A stretch of DNA of 64,000 bases from Arthrobacter wenxiniae (GTDB lineage: Bacteria; Actinomycetota; Actinomycetes; Actinomycetales; Micrococcaceae): contig NZ_JAAMFM010000006.1 of the NCBI RefSeq assembly GCF_013376105.1, positions 62,001 to 126,000 on the forward strand, written 5' to 3'. Each line of letters opens with the position of its first letter. Position 1 is the first letter of the stretch. Under the pieces are notes generated by a model. That model had not been told where the DNA came from. It worked only from the letters and a program-made list of their open reading frames with translations, and made no database searches. Shown one piece after another: positions 49,895 to 57,564 of the stretch. The position numbers and the translations under genes are program-made.

Positions 49895-51694
49895 GTGCTG
49901 CGCACACATGACCTGGGCTCCCTGCGGGCTGAGCACATTGGACAGACTGTAACCCTTGCGGGGTGGGTGGCCCGCCGCCGCGACCATGGTGGCGTTGCGT
50001 TCCTTGATTTGCGTGACGAGTCGGGCGTGTCGCAGATCGTCGTCCGCGAGGAGGACGTGTTCCACGCGCTGCGCAACGAATACGTCCTGCAGGTCACGGG
50101 CACCGTCTCACGCCGCCCGGGGGGCAACGAAAACCCGGCCCTGGCCACGGGCGGGATCGAAGTGGTGGCCGACGACGTCGTCGTGCTTAACGAGGCGGCC
50201 CCGCTGCCGTTCCAGCTCGACGAGCACGTGGAGGTCGGGGAGGAGGCGCGCCTGAAGCACCGCTACCTGGACCTGCGCCGCCCATCCATGCAGCACAACC
50301 TGCGCCTGCGCTCGGAGGCCAACCGCGTGGCCCGCGAGCTGCTGCACCGGGAGGGTTTCGTGGAGATTGAGACCCCCACCCTGACACGTTCGACGCCGGA
50401 AGGTGCCCGGGACTTCCTGGTCCCCGCCCGCCTGGCACCGGGCTCCTGGTACGCACTGCCGCAGTCCCCCCAGCTGTTCAAGCAGCTGCTGCAGGTGGGC
50501 GGCTTTGAAAAGTACTACCAGATCGCCCGCTGCTACCGTGACGAGGACTTCCGCGCGGACCGCCAGCCCGAGTTCACCCAGCTCGACATCGAGGCCAGCT
50601 TCGTCGACCAGGACGACATCATCGCCCTGGGCGAGAAGATCGTCTCGGCCCTGTGGAAGCTGATCGACGTCGAGATTCCGCTGCCTATCCAGCGCATGAC
50701 CTACCGCGATGCCATGGCCCGCTTCGGCTCGGACAAGCCCGATCTTCGCTTCGGCCTGGAATTGACCGAGATGACGGAGTTCTTCAAGGACACCGAATTC
50801 GGCGTCTTCAAGGCTCCCTACGTGGGCGCCGTCGTCATGCCCGGCGGAGCCGCACAGCCCCGCCGCCAGCTCGACGCCTGGCAGGAATGGGCCAAGCAGC
50901 GCGGCGCCAAGGGCCTGGCCTACGTGCTGGTCAAGGATGAGGGCGAGCTGACCGGCCCGGTGGCCAAGAACCTGACGGACACCGAGCGCGCCGGCCTGGC
51001 CGGCGCCGTGGGCGCCAAGCCCGGCGACTGCATCTTCTTCGCCGCCGGCGAAGTCAACCCCTCGCGCGCCCTGCTGGGTGCCGCCCGTGTCGAGATCGGC
51101 CACCGGACCGGCCTGATCAACCCGGCCGACTGGGCCTTTGTGTGGATCGTGGACGCCCCCATGTTCGAGCGCGCGGCGGACGCCGTGGCCTCCGGGGACA
51201 TTGCGGTGGGCAGCGGCCAGTGGACAGCCGTCCACCACGCTTTCACCTCGCCCAAGCCCGAATTCCTGGACACCTTCGACAAGGACCCGGAAAGCGCCCT
51301 GTCCTACGCCTACGACATTGTCTGCAACGGCAACGAAATTGGCGGCGGCTCCATCCGCATCCACCAGCGCGAGGTGCAGGAGCGCGTGTTTGAGCTCATG
51401 GGGCTGGACAAGGAGGCCGCGCAGACCAAGTTCGGCTTCCTGTTGGAAGGCTTCAAATTCGGCGCCCCGCCACACGGCGGCATCGCCATCGGCTGGGACC
51501 GCGCGGTATCCCTGCTGGCGGGCGTCGACTCGATCCGCGACGTCATCGCCTTCCCGAAGTCCGGCGGCGGCTACGACCCCCTGACCGCGGCACCGGCACC
51601 GATCACGGCGCAGCAGCGCAAGGAAGCCGGCGTGGATTTCAGGCCCGAAGCCAAGGCGGAACCCCAGGTTGTCGCACCGGCGCCGGCCAAGTAG
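49895..51694 (+). CDS. aspS: aspartyl-tRNA synthetase
   Basis: A 599-residue bacterial-type AspRS. Order: OB-fold anticodon domain (1 to about 110, [22 protein letters not shown]), catalytic core with [40 protein letters not shown] (motif 2), a GAD insertion domain (about 290-410), and [12 protein letters not shown] (motif 3). GTG 49895 is preceded by GGAAGGA. Whether it is discriminating or also charges tRNA-Asn cannot be settled by eye. A perfect hairpin terminator follows the gene. Confidence 0.95.
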   Translation: MLRTHDLGSLRAEHIGQTVTLAGWVARRRDHGGVAFLDLRDESGVSQIVVREEDVFHALRNEYVLQVTGTVSRRPGGNENPALATGGIEVVADDVVVLNEAAPLPFQLDEHVEVGEEARLKHRYLDLRRPSMQHNLRLRSEANRVARELLHREGFVEIETPTLTRSTPEGARDFLVPARLAPGSWYALPQSPQLFKQLLQVGGFEKYYQIARCYRDEDFRADRQPEFTQLDIEASFVDQDDIIALGEKIVSALWKLIDVEIPLPIQRMTYRDAMARFGSDKPDLRFGLELTEMTEFFKDTEFGVFKAPYVGAVVMPGGAAQPRRQLDAWQEWAKQRGAKGLAYVLVKDEGELTGPVAKNLTDTERAGLAGAVGAKPGDCIFFAAGEVNPSRALLGAARVEIGHRTGLINPADWAFVWIVDAPMFERAADAVASGDIAVGSGQWTAVHHAFTSPKPEFLDTFDKDPESALSYAYDIVCNGNEIGGGSIRIHQREVQERVFELMGLDKEAAQTKFGFLLEGFKFGAPPHGGIAIGWDRAVSLLAGVDSIRDVIAFPKSGGGYDPLTAAPAPITAQQRKEAGVDFRPEAKAEPQVVAPAPAK

Positions 51695-51716
51695 CAGCGA
51701 TAGGCCCCGCCCCGAT

Positions 51717-51748
51717 GGTGCCGGCCTCCCACCAGGGAGGCCGGCACC
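51717..51748. terminator. bidirectional hairpin after aspS
   Basis: A perfect 14-bp stem, GGTGCCGGCCTCCC (51717-51730) with its complement at 51735-51748, around an ACCA loop. It lies between the converging ends of aspS and a beta-helix-like gene. No T-tract follows, as is common for actinobacterial terminators. Confidence 0.75.
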
Positions 51749-51775
51749 ACTGCCTTGACTGCCTTGACTGCCTTG
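51749..51775. repeat. three tandem 9-bp repeats
   Basis: ACTGCCTTG is repeated three times without error, immediately after the aspS terminator stem, followed by a partial copy (AC). Noncoding position; probably a slippage product. Confidence 0.85.
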
Positions 51776-51788
51776 ACGCCGCCCTGGC

Positions 51789-53090
51789 CTAGCGTCCCTC
51801 GATGGTAAGGCCCGCGAGGGCCGCCGCCAGCTCCGGGCCGGCCCGCACGACGTCGGACCTCTCGCCTGCCGCCGTCACCGTGCCTCCCACGCTGATTTCG
51901 TCCAGCGATCCCTCCAGTTCCATGGCCGGCACGCACGCGCCTTCGGTGCGCACGTCCCCGCCCACCGAGGCCGTGCCGATGCGACCGCCCGGCTTGATGC
52001 TCAAGGCGATGGCGGACAGGGGAAGCAGCACCCCCTTGACGAGCGATTCGCCGGTGCCGCCCTCCGTGCGCAGGTCCCCCCGGATGGTCAGGCGGGGCAC
52101 CTCGCGGCTGACCTGCACGCCCACGGAACCGTCCCCGTGGGTCGTGATGGACTCGAAGACGGCCTCCCCGAGCGACCCGTCGTAGACGTTGAATCCGCGG
52201 GCGCCCAGGCCAAAGGTTTCAACCGGCGCCTCGATCGAAAGCGTGCTGATCTCGCCAAAGTTCACAAAGCCGATCCCGCTGGGCCCCCAAGACGTCACCG
52301 CGCCATGCGCCTTCCAGGCCGTGACGGCGCCCCAATTGTCCAGGACCATGTCGTTTTGGCCATAGGTGGTGGTGGTGCCCAGGTTGCGCACCTCCGCAAC
52401 GTTGGCGCCGCTGATGACAAAGACGCCGCCGCTGATCAGGTCAGGCGTGCCCGGGGCAATGCCCCCGTTGGAGAAGACATCGCCCGTGGTGAGCAGTTCG
52501 ACGTCGACCGTCCCGCCGTCGGCCTTCCCTGCCGTGTCACCGTGGCCGCCGACAAACACGCCGCCGCCGTGGACCGGCTCGCTGGCGCTGCCGGCCGAAA
52601 TGCGCTCCAACCGGGCCGTGAGCCGCACAGCCGGGTCCGGCTGCCGGTTCCAGAGAGTGAATGCGCCCTGCAGGGCCTCCACGCCGAAGCCTGTGGGCCG
52701 GTGGAAGCGCCCCCGCGTATCGGCCGCGGTGACGTGGACGCCGTCGGCCTCGATGCGCCCGGCACGGACCTGGTTGTCGGCGGCGAGGTAGACCTGCCCG
52801 GTGGTGGTGACATTGGCCAGCGCCAGCGTGCCGAGGTCGGTGACAGCGGTGTCGTTGTAGATGGCCACCTCATGCGGTGCCGTGGTGATCGTGATGTCCT
52901 GCACCGTGTTGTTGCTCGTGAGCCGCAGCCCCTTGGCGCCAAAGCCCAGCGATCCGCCGCGCAGCGACGCTCCCGGTGGCAGCGTCACGGACGGCATTGC
53001 GCCCAGGCGGCCGACCACTTCGATGGCCAGGGCCCCGGACCCGAGCGCTTCCACGAATTCCCTGGCGCTTGTCACTCTTATCCATTCCAT
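51789..53090 (-). CDS. unrecognised protein, probable right-handed beta-helix
   Basis: A 433-residue protein beginning MEWIRVTSAREFVEALGSGAL. No signal peptide or membrane segment. After about residue 40 it consists of short alternating hydrophobic and Gly/Thr-rich rungs (LRGGSLGFGAKGLRLTSNN, VQDITITT, LTTGDVFSNGG, SIEAPVETFGLGARGFNVYDG, SVGGDVRTEGA), the look of a parallel beta-helix or polymer-forming scaffold. No catalytic motif was recognised. ATG 53088-53090 follows AAAGGA. Gly and charged-residue content is high, and no neighbour explains its job: it faces aspS and a decayed GNAT gene. Confidence 0.75.
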   Translation of the reverse strand: MEWIRVTSAREFVEALGSGALAIEVVGRLGAMPSVTLPPGASLRGGSLGFGAKGLRLTSNNTVQDITITTAPHEVAIYNDTAVTDLGTLALANVTTTGQVYLAADNQVRAGRIEADGVHVTAADTRGRFHRPTGFGVEALQGAFTLWNRQPDPAVRLTARLERISAGSASEPVHGGGVFVGGHGDTAGKADGGTVDVELLTTGDVFSNGGIAPGTPDLISGGVFVISGANVAEVRNLGTTTTYGQNDMVLDNWGAVTAWKAHGAVTSWGPSGIGFVNFGEISTLSIEAPVETFGLGARGFNVYDGSLGEAVFESITTHGDGSVGVQVSREVPRLTIRGDLRTEGGTGESLVKGVLLPLSAIALSIKPGGRIGTASVGGDVRTEGACVPAMELEGSLDEISVGGTVTAAGERSDVVRAGPELAAALAGLTIEGR

Positions 53091-53240
53091 GCTGATCCGT
53101 CCTTTGTCTGACCTCTGCCGTGGTGGAGGACCGCCTGCGCGCAATCGTCGTGGGGGCCTGGTGAAACTCTAGATCGTGCACGCGGCGCTGGGCAGTGGCA
53201 GGCGGAAATATCTGGCCGGCGGCTCGCGTGCCATGCTGCA

Positions 53241-53548
53241 ATGACCCACGCCGCCCAGCCCCCGGTTGAACTGGACGAACTCGAATTGTTGATGGATCGG
53301 GCGTGGCTGGCGCCCGACCGGGAGGGACTCGACGGCTGGATCCTGCGCTCTGCCGCCGGCCTTGACATTTTTCGGTCCTGGACGCACGGCTCGCCGCCGG
53401 AGAGGAATCCGGCGCAGCCAATTTCCGGCTCATGGCCACCGAGGCCGATGGCGGGGCCCGTGGGCTCTACGAAAGTGCCGGCTTTGCCGGGGCCGGCCGC
53501 CACCACTGCCGCCAGACCCCACCTCGGAGGGCACCGAGCGCCTGCTGA
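53241..53548 (+). pseudogene. decayed GNAT acetyltransferase gene
   Basis: The first frame reads MTHAAQPPVELDELELLMDR and continues AWLAPDREGLDGWILRSAAGL, a normal opening for an actinobacterial GNAT protein. After about residue 45 that frame becomes meaningless, while the +2 frame from about 53380 reads DARLAAGEESGAANFRLMAT and then RGLYESAGFAGAGRHHCRQ, the C-terminal acetyl-CoA motif of the same family, ending TGA at 53546-53548. The middle (about 150-200 residues) is missing. Thus an internal deletion with frameshift has joined the two ends. Confidence 0.7.
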
Positions 53549-53637
53549 CTGCCCTGCACCCGAACGCGGCCATCCCTTTACGCTGGTCTTCCGCCGACGC
53601 GCCATCACCCCGGTGGTGCGGCGTCGGGCGCAGGGGG

Positions 53638-54291
53638 TCAGGCGGCGTCGGTGACCTGGATGCGGACGGCACAAAAGTCGGCGGCGGCGCGTGAGAGCAC
53701 GGCCAGGTTTGGGTCCACCACCGCCAGCGGCGCGAGCCGGGGCCGGGCTGCCCAGGGCCGCAGCACGGATTCGGCCAGCACTGCCTCCACGAGCGCCCGG
53801 TCCCCACCCGTGGCCAGGTACTCGAAACCGTGCCCGGTGAAAATGCGGGCGGCTTCCCGGGCCGCCCGCACCACCAGGGCGTCGGCCTGGTTGCCGCGGC
53901 GGCGGGCAAACCGGTGCTGCGACTGCCCGCCGGCGGCCGAACGCGACTGCACATGCTTGGTGCCGTTCTTGTGGGCCAGCAGCCTCCCGCCCACCGCAAC
54001 TCCCACGGCATACCCGCCGCGGCGGACCAGGACCAGCCCCAGGGACCGTTCCTGGGACGCCAGCGACTCCAGCCGTTCCAGCAGCCCGGCACCGCGCCCC
54101 GGACGGCCGTCGTCGGGCCAGGGAGGGGCGAGGAGGGCCGCGGCGCCGTCGTTCATGCGCAGCTCGAGGCCGCCGTCCGTGTCCGCCATCAGGGACTGGC
54201 CACCGTGCGCGGCGGCGAAGCGCGCCACCCAGCCGGACAGGCGGGCGGCGGGGACCAGGGCGGTGCGGCTGGGCTCTCTCACGCCTGCCAC
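53638..54291 (-). CDS. acVLRF1-type peptidyl-tRNA hydrolase
   Basis: A protein of about 217 residues. The key element is RSAAGGQSQHRFARRRGNQA (about residues 112-131), a Gly-Gly-Gln loop followed by a basic run, as in VLRF1 (Vms1-like release factor) domains of the eRF1 superfamily. HKNGTKHVQS just before it and FEYLATGGDRALVEAVLAE after it also fit. VLRF1 proteins release nascent chains from tRNA on stalled large ribosomal subunits; that role is inferred here. GTG 54291 is chosen; GTG 54282 is also possible. Divergent from rarA, 34 bp apart. Confidence 0.72.
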   Translation of the reverse strand: MAGVREPSRTALVPAARLSGWVARFAAAHGGQSLMADTDGGLELRMNDGAAALLAPPWPDDGRPGRGAGLLERLESLASQERSLGLVLVRRGGYAVGVAVGGRLLAHKNGTKHVQSRSAAGGQSQHRFARRRGNQADALVVRAAREAARIFTGHGFEYLATGGDRALVEAVLAESVLRPWAARPRLAPLAVVDPNLAVLSRAAADFCAVRIQVTDAA

Positions 54292-54325
54292 GATACCTGT
54301 CAGCGGCGGCGGATAGGCTACAGGG

Positions 54326-55768
54326 GTGACTGACCTCTTTGACAGTGCCTTCGGGGACGATGACGGGAACGACGACGGCACCCCCACCTTTGGTGCCGCC
54401 GCCCCCGCCAGCGGGTCCCGCCCCCGGAGCCCGCTGGCCGTCAGGATGCGCCCGCGCACCCTCGACGAAGTGGTGGGGCAGCAGCACCTGCTGGGTCCCG
54501 GCTCGCCGCTTCAGCTCCTGGCCGGCGGCGGGGCCTCGGGCGGCCCGGCCGGCCCCGCCTCCGTCATGCTGTGGGGCCCGCCCGGGACGGGGAAGACCAC
54601 GCTGGCCCACGTCATTGCCCGCGGCCCGGGCCGGAAGTTCGTCGAACTCTCCGCCATCACGGCCGGCGTCAAGGACGTCCGGCGCGTCATGGACCAGGCG
54701 CTGACGGACCGCGACCTGCACGGGCGCACCACCGTGCTGTTCCTGGACGAGATCCACCGCTTCAACAAGGCCCAGCAGGACGCCCTGCTGCCCGGCGTCG
54801 AAAACCGCTGGGTGGTGCTCATCGCCGCCACCACGGAAAACCCGTCGTTCTCGGTTGTCTCGCCGCTGCTGTCCCGCTCCATCCTGCTGACACTCAAGCC
54901 GCTGACCAGCGCTGACATCCAGGCCCTGGTGGAGCGCGCCGTCACCGATCCCCGCGGCCTGGACGGGCTGGTCACGCTGACCGACGAGGCCCTGGACCAC
55001 CTGGTCCGGCTCGCCAGCGGCGACGCGCGCCGGGCGCTGACCACCCTGGAGGCCGCGGCCGGAGTGGCGCTTTCCGAGACGGAGGGCCCGCACGACGCCG
55101 GGACGCCAGTCGAGGTGGACCTCGCCATTGCGGAGCGCGCCATCGACGCCGCCGCGGTGCGCTACGACAGGGCGGGGGACCAGCACTATGACATCATCAG
55201 TGCCTTCATCAAGTCCGTGCGCGGCTCCGATGTCGACGCGGCCCTGCACTACCTGGCGCGGATGCTGGAGGCGGGGGAGGACCCCCGCTTCATCAGCCGG
55301 CGCATCATGATCTCCGCTGCCGAGGACGTGGGCATGGCGGACCCGACCGCACTGCAGACGGCTGTCGCGGCAGCCCAGGCTGTGGCGCTGATCGGCATGC
55401 CCGAGGCCCGGATCATCCTGGCGGAGGCGGTGGTCCATGTGGCCACGGCGCCGAAATCCAACGCAGCCTACCTGGGCATCAATGCGGCAATATCCGACGT
55501 GCGGGCCGGGCGCGGCACCATGGTGCCGCCGCCGCTGCGCGACGCCCACTACGCGGGGTCCGCCGCGCTGGGCCACGGCAGGGGCTACATCTACTCCCAC
55601 GATTCCCCGCATTCCATCGCCACCCAGCAGTACGCGCCGGACGACCTGGTGGGGCGGGACTACTACCAGCCCACGGGCAACGGCCTGGAGCGGGACCTCT
55701 CGGTGCGGGTGGAGCGCCTGAGGGCGATCATCCGCGGGACCGAGGCCCCGCCAACGCCCTCCACCTGA
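54326..55768 (+). CDS. rarA: replication-associated recombination protein A (RarA/MgsA)
   Basis: A 480-residue AAA+ ATPase of the clamp-loader clade. Walker [13 protein letters not shown] (about residues 82-93), Walker [20 protein letters not shown], sensor 1 [11 protein letters not shown], then the SSB-binding/tetramerisation C-terminal domain ([28 protein letters not shown] and [18 protein letters not shown]). The N-terminal 40 residues are low complexity. It acts at stalled replication forks. Start GTG 54326. Confidence 0.94.
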   Translation: MTDLFDSAFGDDDGNDDGTPTFGAAAPASGSRPRSPLAVRMRPRTLDEVVGQQHLLGPGSPLQLLAGGGASGGPAGPASVMLWGPPGTGKTTLAHVIARGPGRKFVELSAITAGVKDVRRVMDQALTDRDLHGRTTVLFLDEIHRFNKAQQDALLPGVENRWVVLIAATTENPSFSVVSPLLSRSILLTLKPLTSADIQALVERAVTDPRGLDGLVTLTDEALDHLVRLASGDARRALTTLEAAAGVALSETEGPHDAGTPVEVDLAIAERAIDAAAVRYDRAGDQHYDIISAFIKSVRGSDVDAALHYLARMLEAGEDPRFISRRIMISAAEDVGMADPTALQTAVAAAQAVALIGMPEARIILAEAVVHVATAPKSNAAYLGINAAISDVRAGRGTMVPPPLRDAHYAGSAALGHGRGYIYSHDSPHSIATQQYAPDDLVGRDYYQPTGNGLERDLSVRVERLRAIIRGTEAPPTPST

Positions 55769-56004
55769 GGACGGCCGCCCGGGCGGCAGGGCACGGAGGA
55801 GGCCGCGCCGGTGGTAGAGTTGAGGGCGCACTGGCAAGCCCCGGCTCCATGCCCAACCCCAGGAACGACTGACGCGGCCCTACCGCCGCTAAGACGTGCG
55901 CGGATGGCCATGCCCGGGTGCTGCAGCGGAAGGGCCGCAACAGCCCCAACTCTCCACAATGGAGGCCAGGACACACACTTGTTGCACATATTGGAAGGAC
56001 ACAA

Positions 56005-56631
56005 GTGGCTAACAGCACACGTGCCCGCCGGCAGGCCCGCCTTTCGCGGTCCCTCGGCATTGCTCTGACCCCCAAGGCAGCGAAGTACCTCGAGCGCCGC
56101 CCGTACGGCCCCGGCGAGCATGGACGCGCCCGCAAGAAGCAGGACAGCGACTATGCCGTCCGTCTCCGCGAAAAGCAGCGTCTGCGCGCCCAGTACGGCA
56201 TCCGCGAAGCACAGATGACCCGTGCCTTCGAGGAAGCCAAGCACACCAAGGGCATGACGGGTGAAAACCTGGTTGAGATCCTGGAAACCCGTTTGGACGC
56301 CCTGGTCCTGCGTGCGGGCTTTGCCCGCACCACCGCCCAGGCACGCCAGCTGGTTGTGCACCGCCACATCATGGTTGACGGCGCCCGCGTGGACCGCCCG
56401 TCGTTCCGCGTTGCCGAGGGTCAGCTGATCCACGTGCACCCGCGCAGCCAGACCATGGTTCCGCTGCAGCTTGCTGCGGCCGGCGCCCACCGCGACGTGC
56501 TCCCCAACGTCCCGGCCTACCTGGATGTGAAGCTGGAGAGCCTGCAGGCCCGCCTAGTTCGCAGGCCCAAGCGCGTCGAGGTTCCCGTAACCTGTGAAGA
56601 GCAGCTGGTCGTCGAATTCTACTCACGCTAA
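56005..56631 (+). CDS. rpsD: 30S ribosomal protein S4
   Basis: A 208-residue S4. The N-terminus VANSTRARRQARLSRSLGIALTPKAAKYLERRPYGPGEHGR has no Cys residues, so it is the zinc-free (C-minus) form. RLDALVLRAGFARTTAQARQLVVHRHIMVDGARVD is the S4 RNA-binding domain. GTG 56005 has TTGGAAGGA about 8 nt before it. As a lone rpsD away from the S13-S11-rpoA operon, it is transcribed separately. The 236-bp upstream leader (55769-56004) could carry autoregulation, but no defined structure was recognised. A strong terminator follows. Confidence 0.95.
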   Translation: MANSTRARRQARLSRSLGIALTPKAAKYLERRPYGPGEHGRARKKQDSDYAVRLREKQRLRAQYGIREAQMTRAFEEAKHTKGMTGENLVEILETRLDALVLRAGFARTTAQARQLVVHRHIMVDGARVDRPSFRVAEGQLIHVHPRSQTMVPLQLAAAGAHRDVLPNVPAYLDVKLESLQARLVRRPKRVEVPVTCEEQLVVEFYSR

Positions 56632-56678
56632 ATCCATAGCGGACAGTAGGGCCGGCGTGATCCGGCCCGACACCTTGG

Positions 56679-56710
56679 GAGCAGCCCGCGGCACTCGCCG
56701 CGGGCTGCTC
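56679..56710 (+). terminator. rho-independent-like terminator after rpsD
   Basis: A perfect 14-bp stem (56679-56692 with 56697-56710) and an ACTC loop, followed by TTGGCT. About 50 bp after the rpsD stop and 55 bp before the next start. Confidence 0.8.
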
Positions 56711-56764
56711 TTGGCTAAGGTATTCAAAGAGACATTTGGCTAAACGGAAATGAGGCGGCCCTCC

Positions 56765-57139
56765 ATGACTGGTGGAGACATTGCGGGACTGATAGCGGCA
56801 GGCGTATTTGCCATCCTGGTTGCCTTGCTGGCCGTGCCCATCTTCAAGCTCGGCCGCGTCCTGGACGAAGTCCGGACCACCATCAAGCAAATCGGAGACG
56901 GGACCACGCCGCTCATCGACGAGGTCACCAGCACGGTGGCCACCACCAACACGCAGCTTGGCAAGGTGGACGGGATCTCCAACAACATCTCCGACGCCAC
57001 CGCCAACATCTCGGCGCTCACGTCCCTGTTCGCCGCCACCCTGGGCCAGCCGCTGATCAAGGTCGCGGCGTTCTCCTACGGCGTCCGCCAGGCCTTTGCC
57101 GGCCGCAAGAAGCCAGTCCGGGCGCGCCGGAGCCGCTGA
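56765..57139 (+). CDS. DUF948 domain membrane protein
   Basis: A 124-residue protein. One N-terminal transmembrane helix (about residues 5-25, IAGLIAAGVFAILVALLAVPI) is followed by a long helical segment (LDEVRTTIKQIGDGTTPLIDEVTSTVATTNTQLGKVDGI) typical of DUF948, and a basic C-terminus. Function unknown; often encoded just before alaS with a DUF6167 gene. ATG 56765 is preferred over ATG 56750 from the spacing of GAGG. Confidence 0.85.
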   Translation: MTGGDIAGLIAAGVFAILVALLAVPIFKLGRVLDEVRTTIKQIGDGTTPLIDEVTSTVATTNTQLGKVDGISNNISDATANISALTSLFAATLGQPLIKVAAFSYGVRQAFAGRKKPVRARRSR

Positions 57140-57242
57140 GGCACGGGCGGGAACCGCCGGGGCACAGGCGGGAGCCGCCGGGGCACGGCGGCCGTGCCGG
57201 GGCGCGACGCACCATGGAGGACAATTTGGAGGGAAAGCACGC

Positions 57243-57479
57243 ATGAAGAAGATCTTTTGGCTGGGCGTTGGCATCACCATTGGGGTGGTTGCCGCCCGCA
57301 AGCTTGCCGCGGCCAAGGGCGCCATCGGCCCCGAGGGGCTCAACCGGGCCGTGGGCCGGGCGGCCGACGCCGTCCACGACTTCGCCGACGCCCTGCGCGA
57401 GGGCATGGGGGAGCGGGAGGACGACCTCCGCGCCGCACTGGGGCTGGACCCCGGGCGTCCCGTGGGCCCGCGCCACTAG
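57243..57479 (+). CDS. DUF6167 family small membrane protein
   Basis: A 78-residue protein beginning MKKIFWLGVGITIGVVAARK, one short transmembrane helix (about residues 4-18), then a helical segment (GLNRAVGRAADAVHDFADALREGMGEREDDLRAAL). It matches the actinobacterial DUF6167 pattern. GGAGGGA lies about 9 nt upstream. Always found near alaS; probably works at the membrane with the preceding DUF948 protein, by inference from context only. Confidence 0.83.
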   Translation: MKKIFWLGVGITIGVVAARKLAAAKGAIGPEGLNRAVGRAADAVHDFADALREGMGEREDDLRAALGLDPGRPVGPRH

Positions 57480-57564
57480 CTGTCCGGCCCGCGGGCCCGG
57501 GCATTGCCACCTCGCTTGAACCGCCGTTTTTGACCAGGAACCATTGAAGGAGCCACCAGGTACG

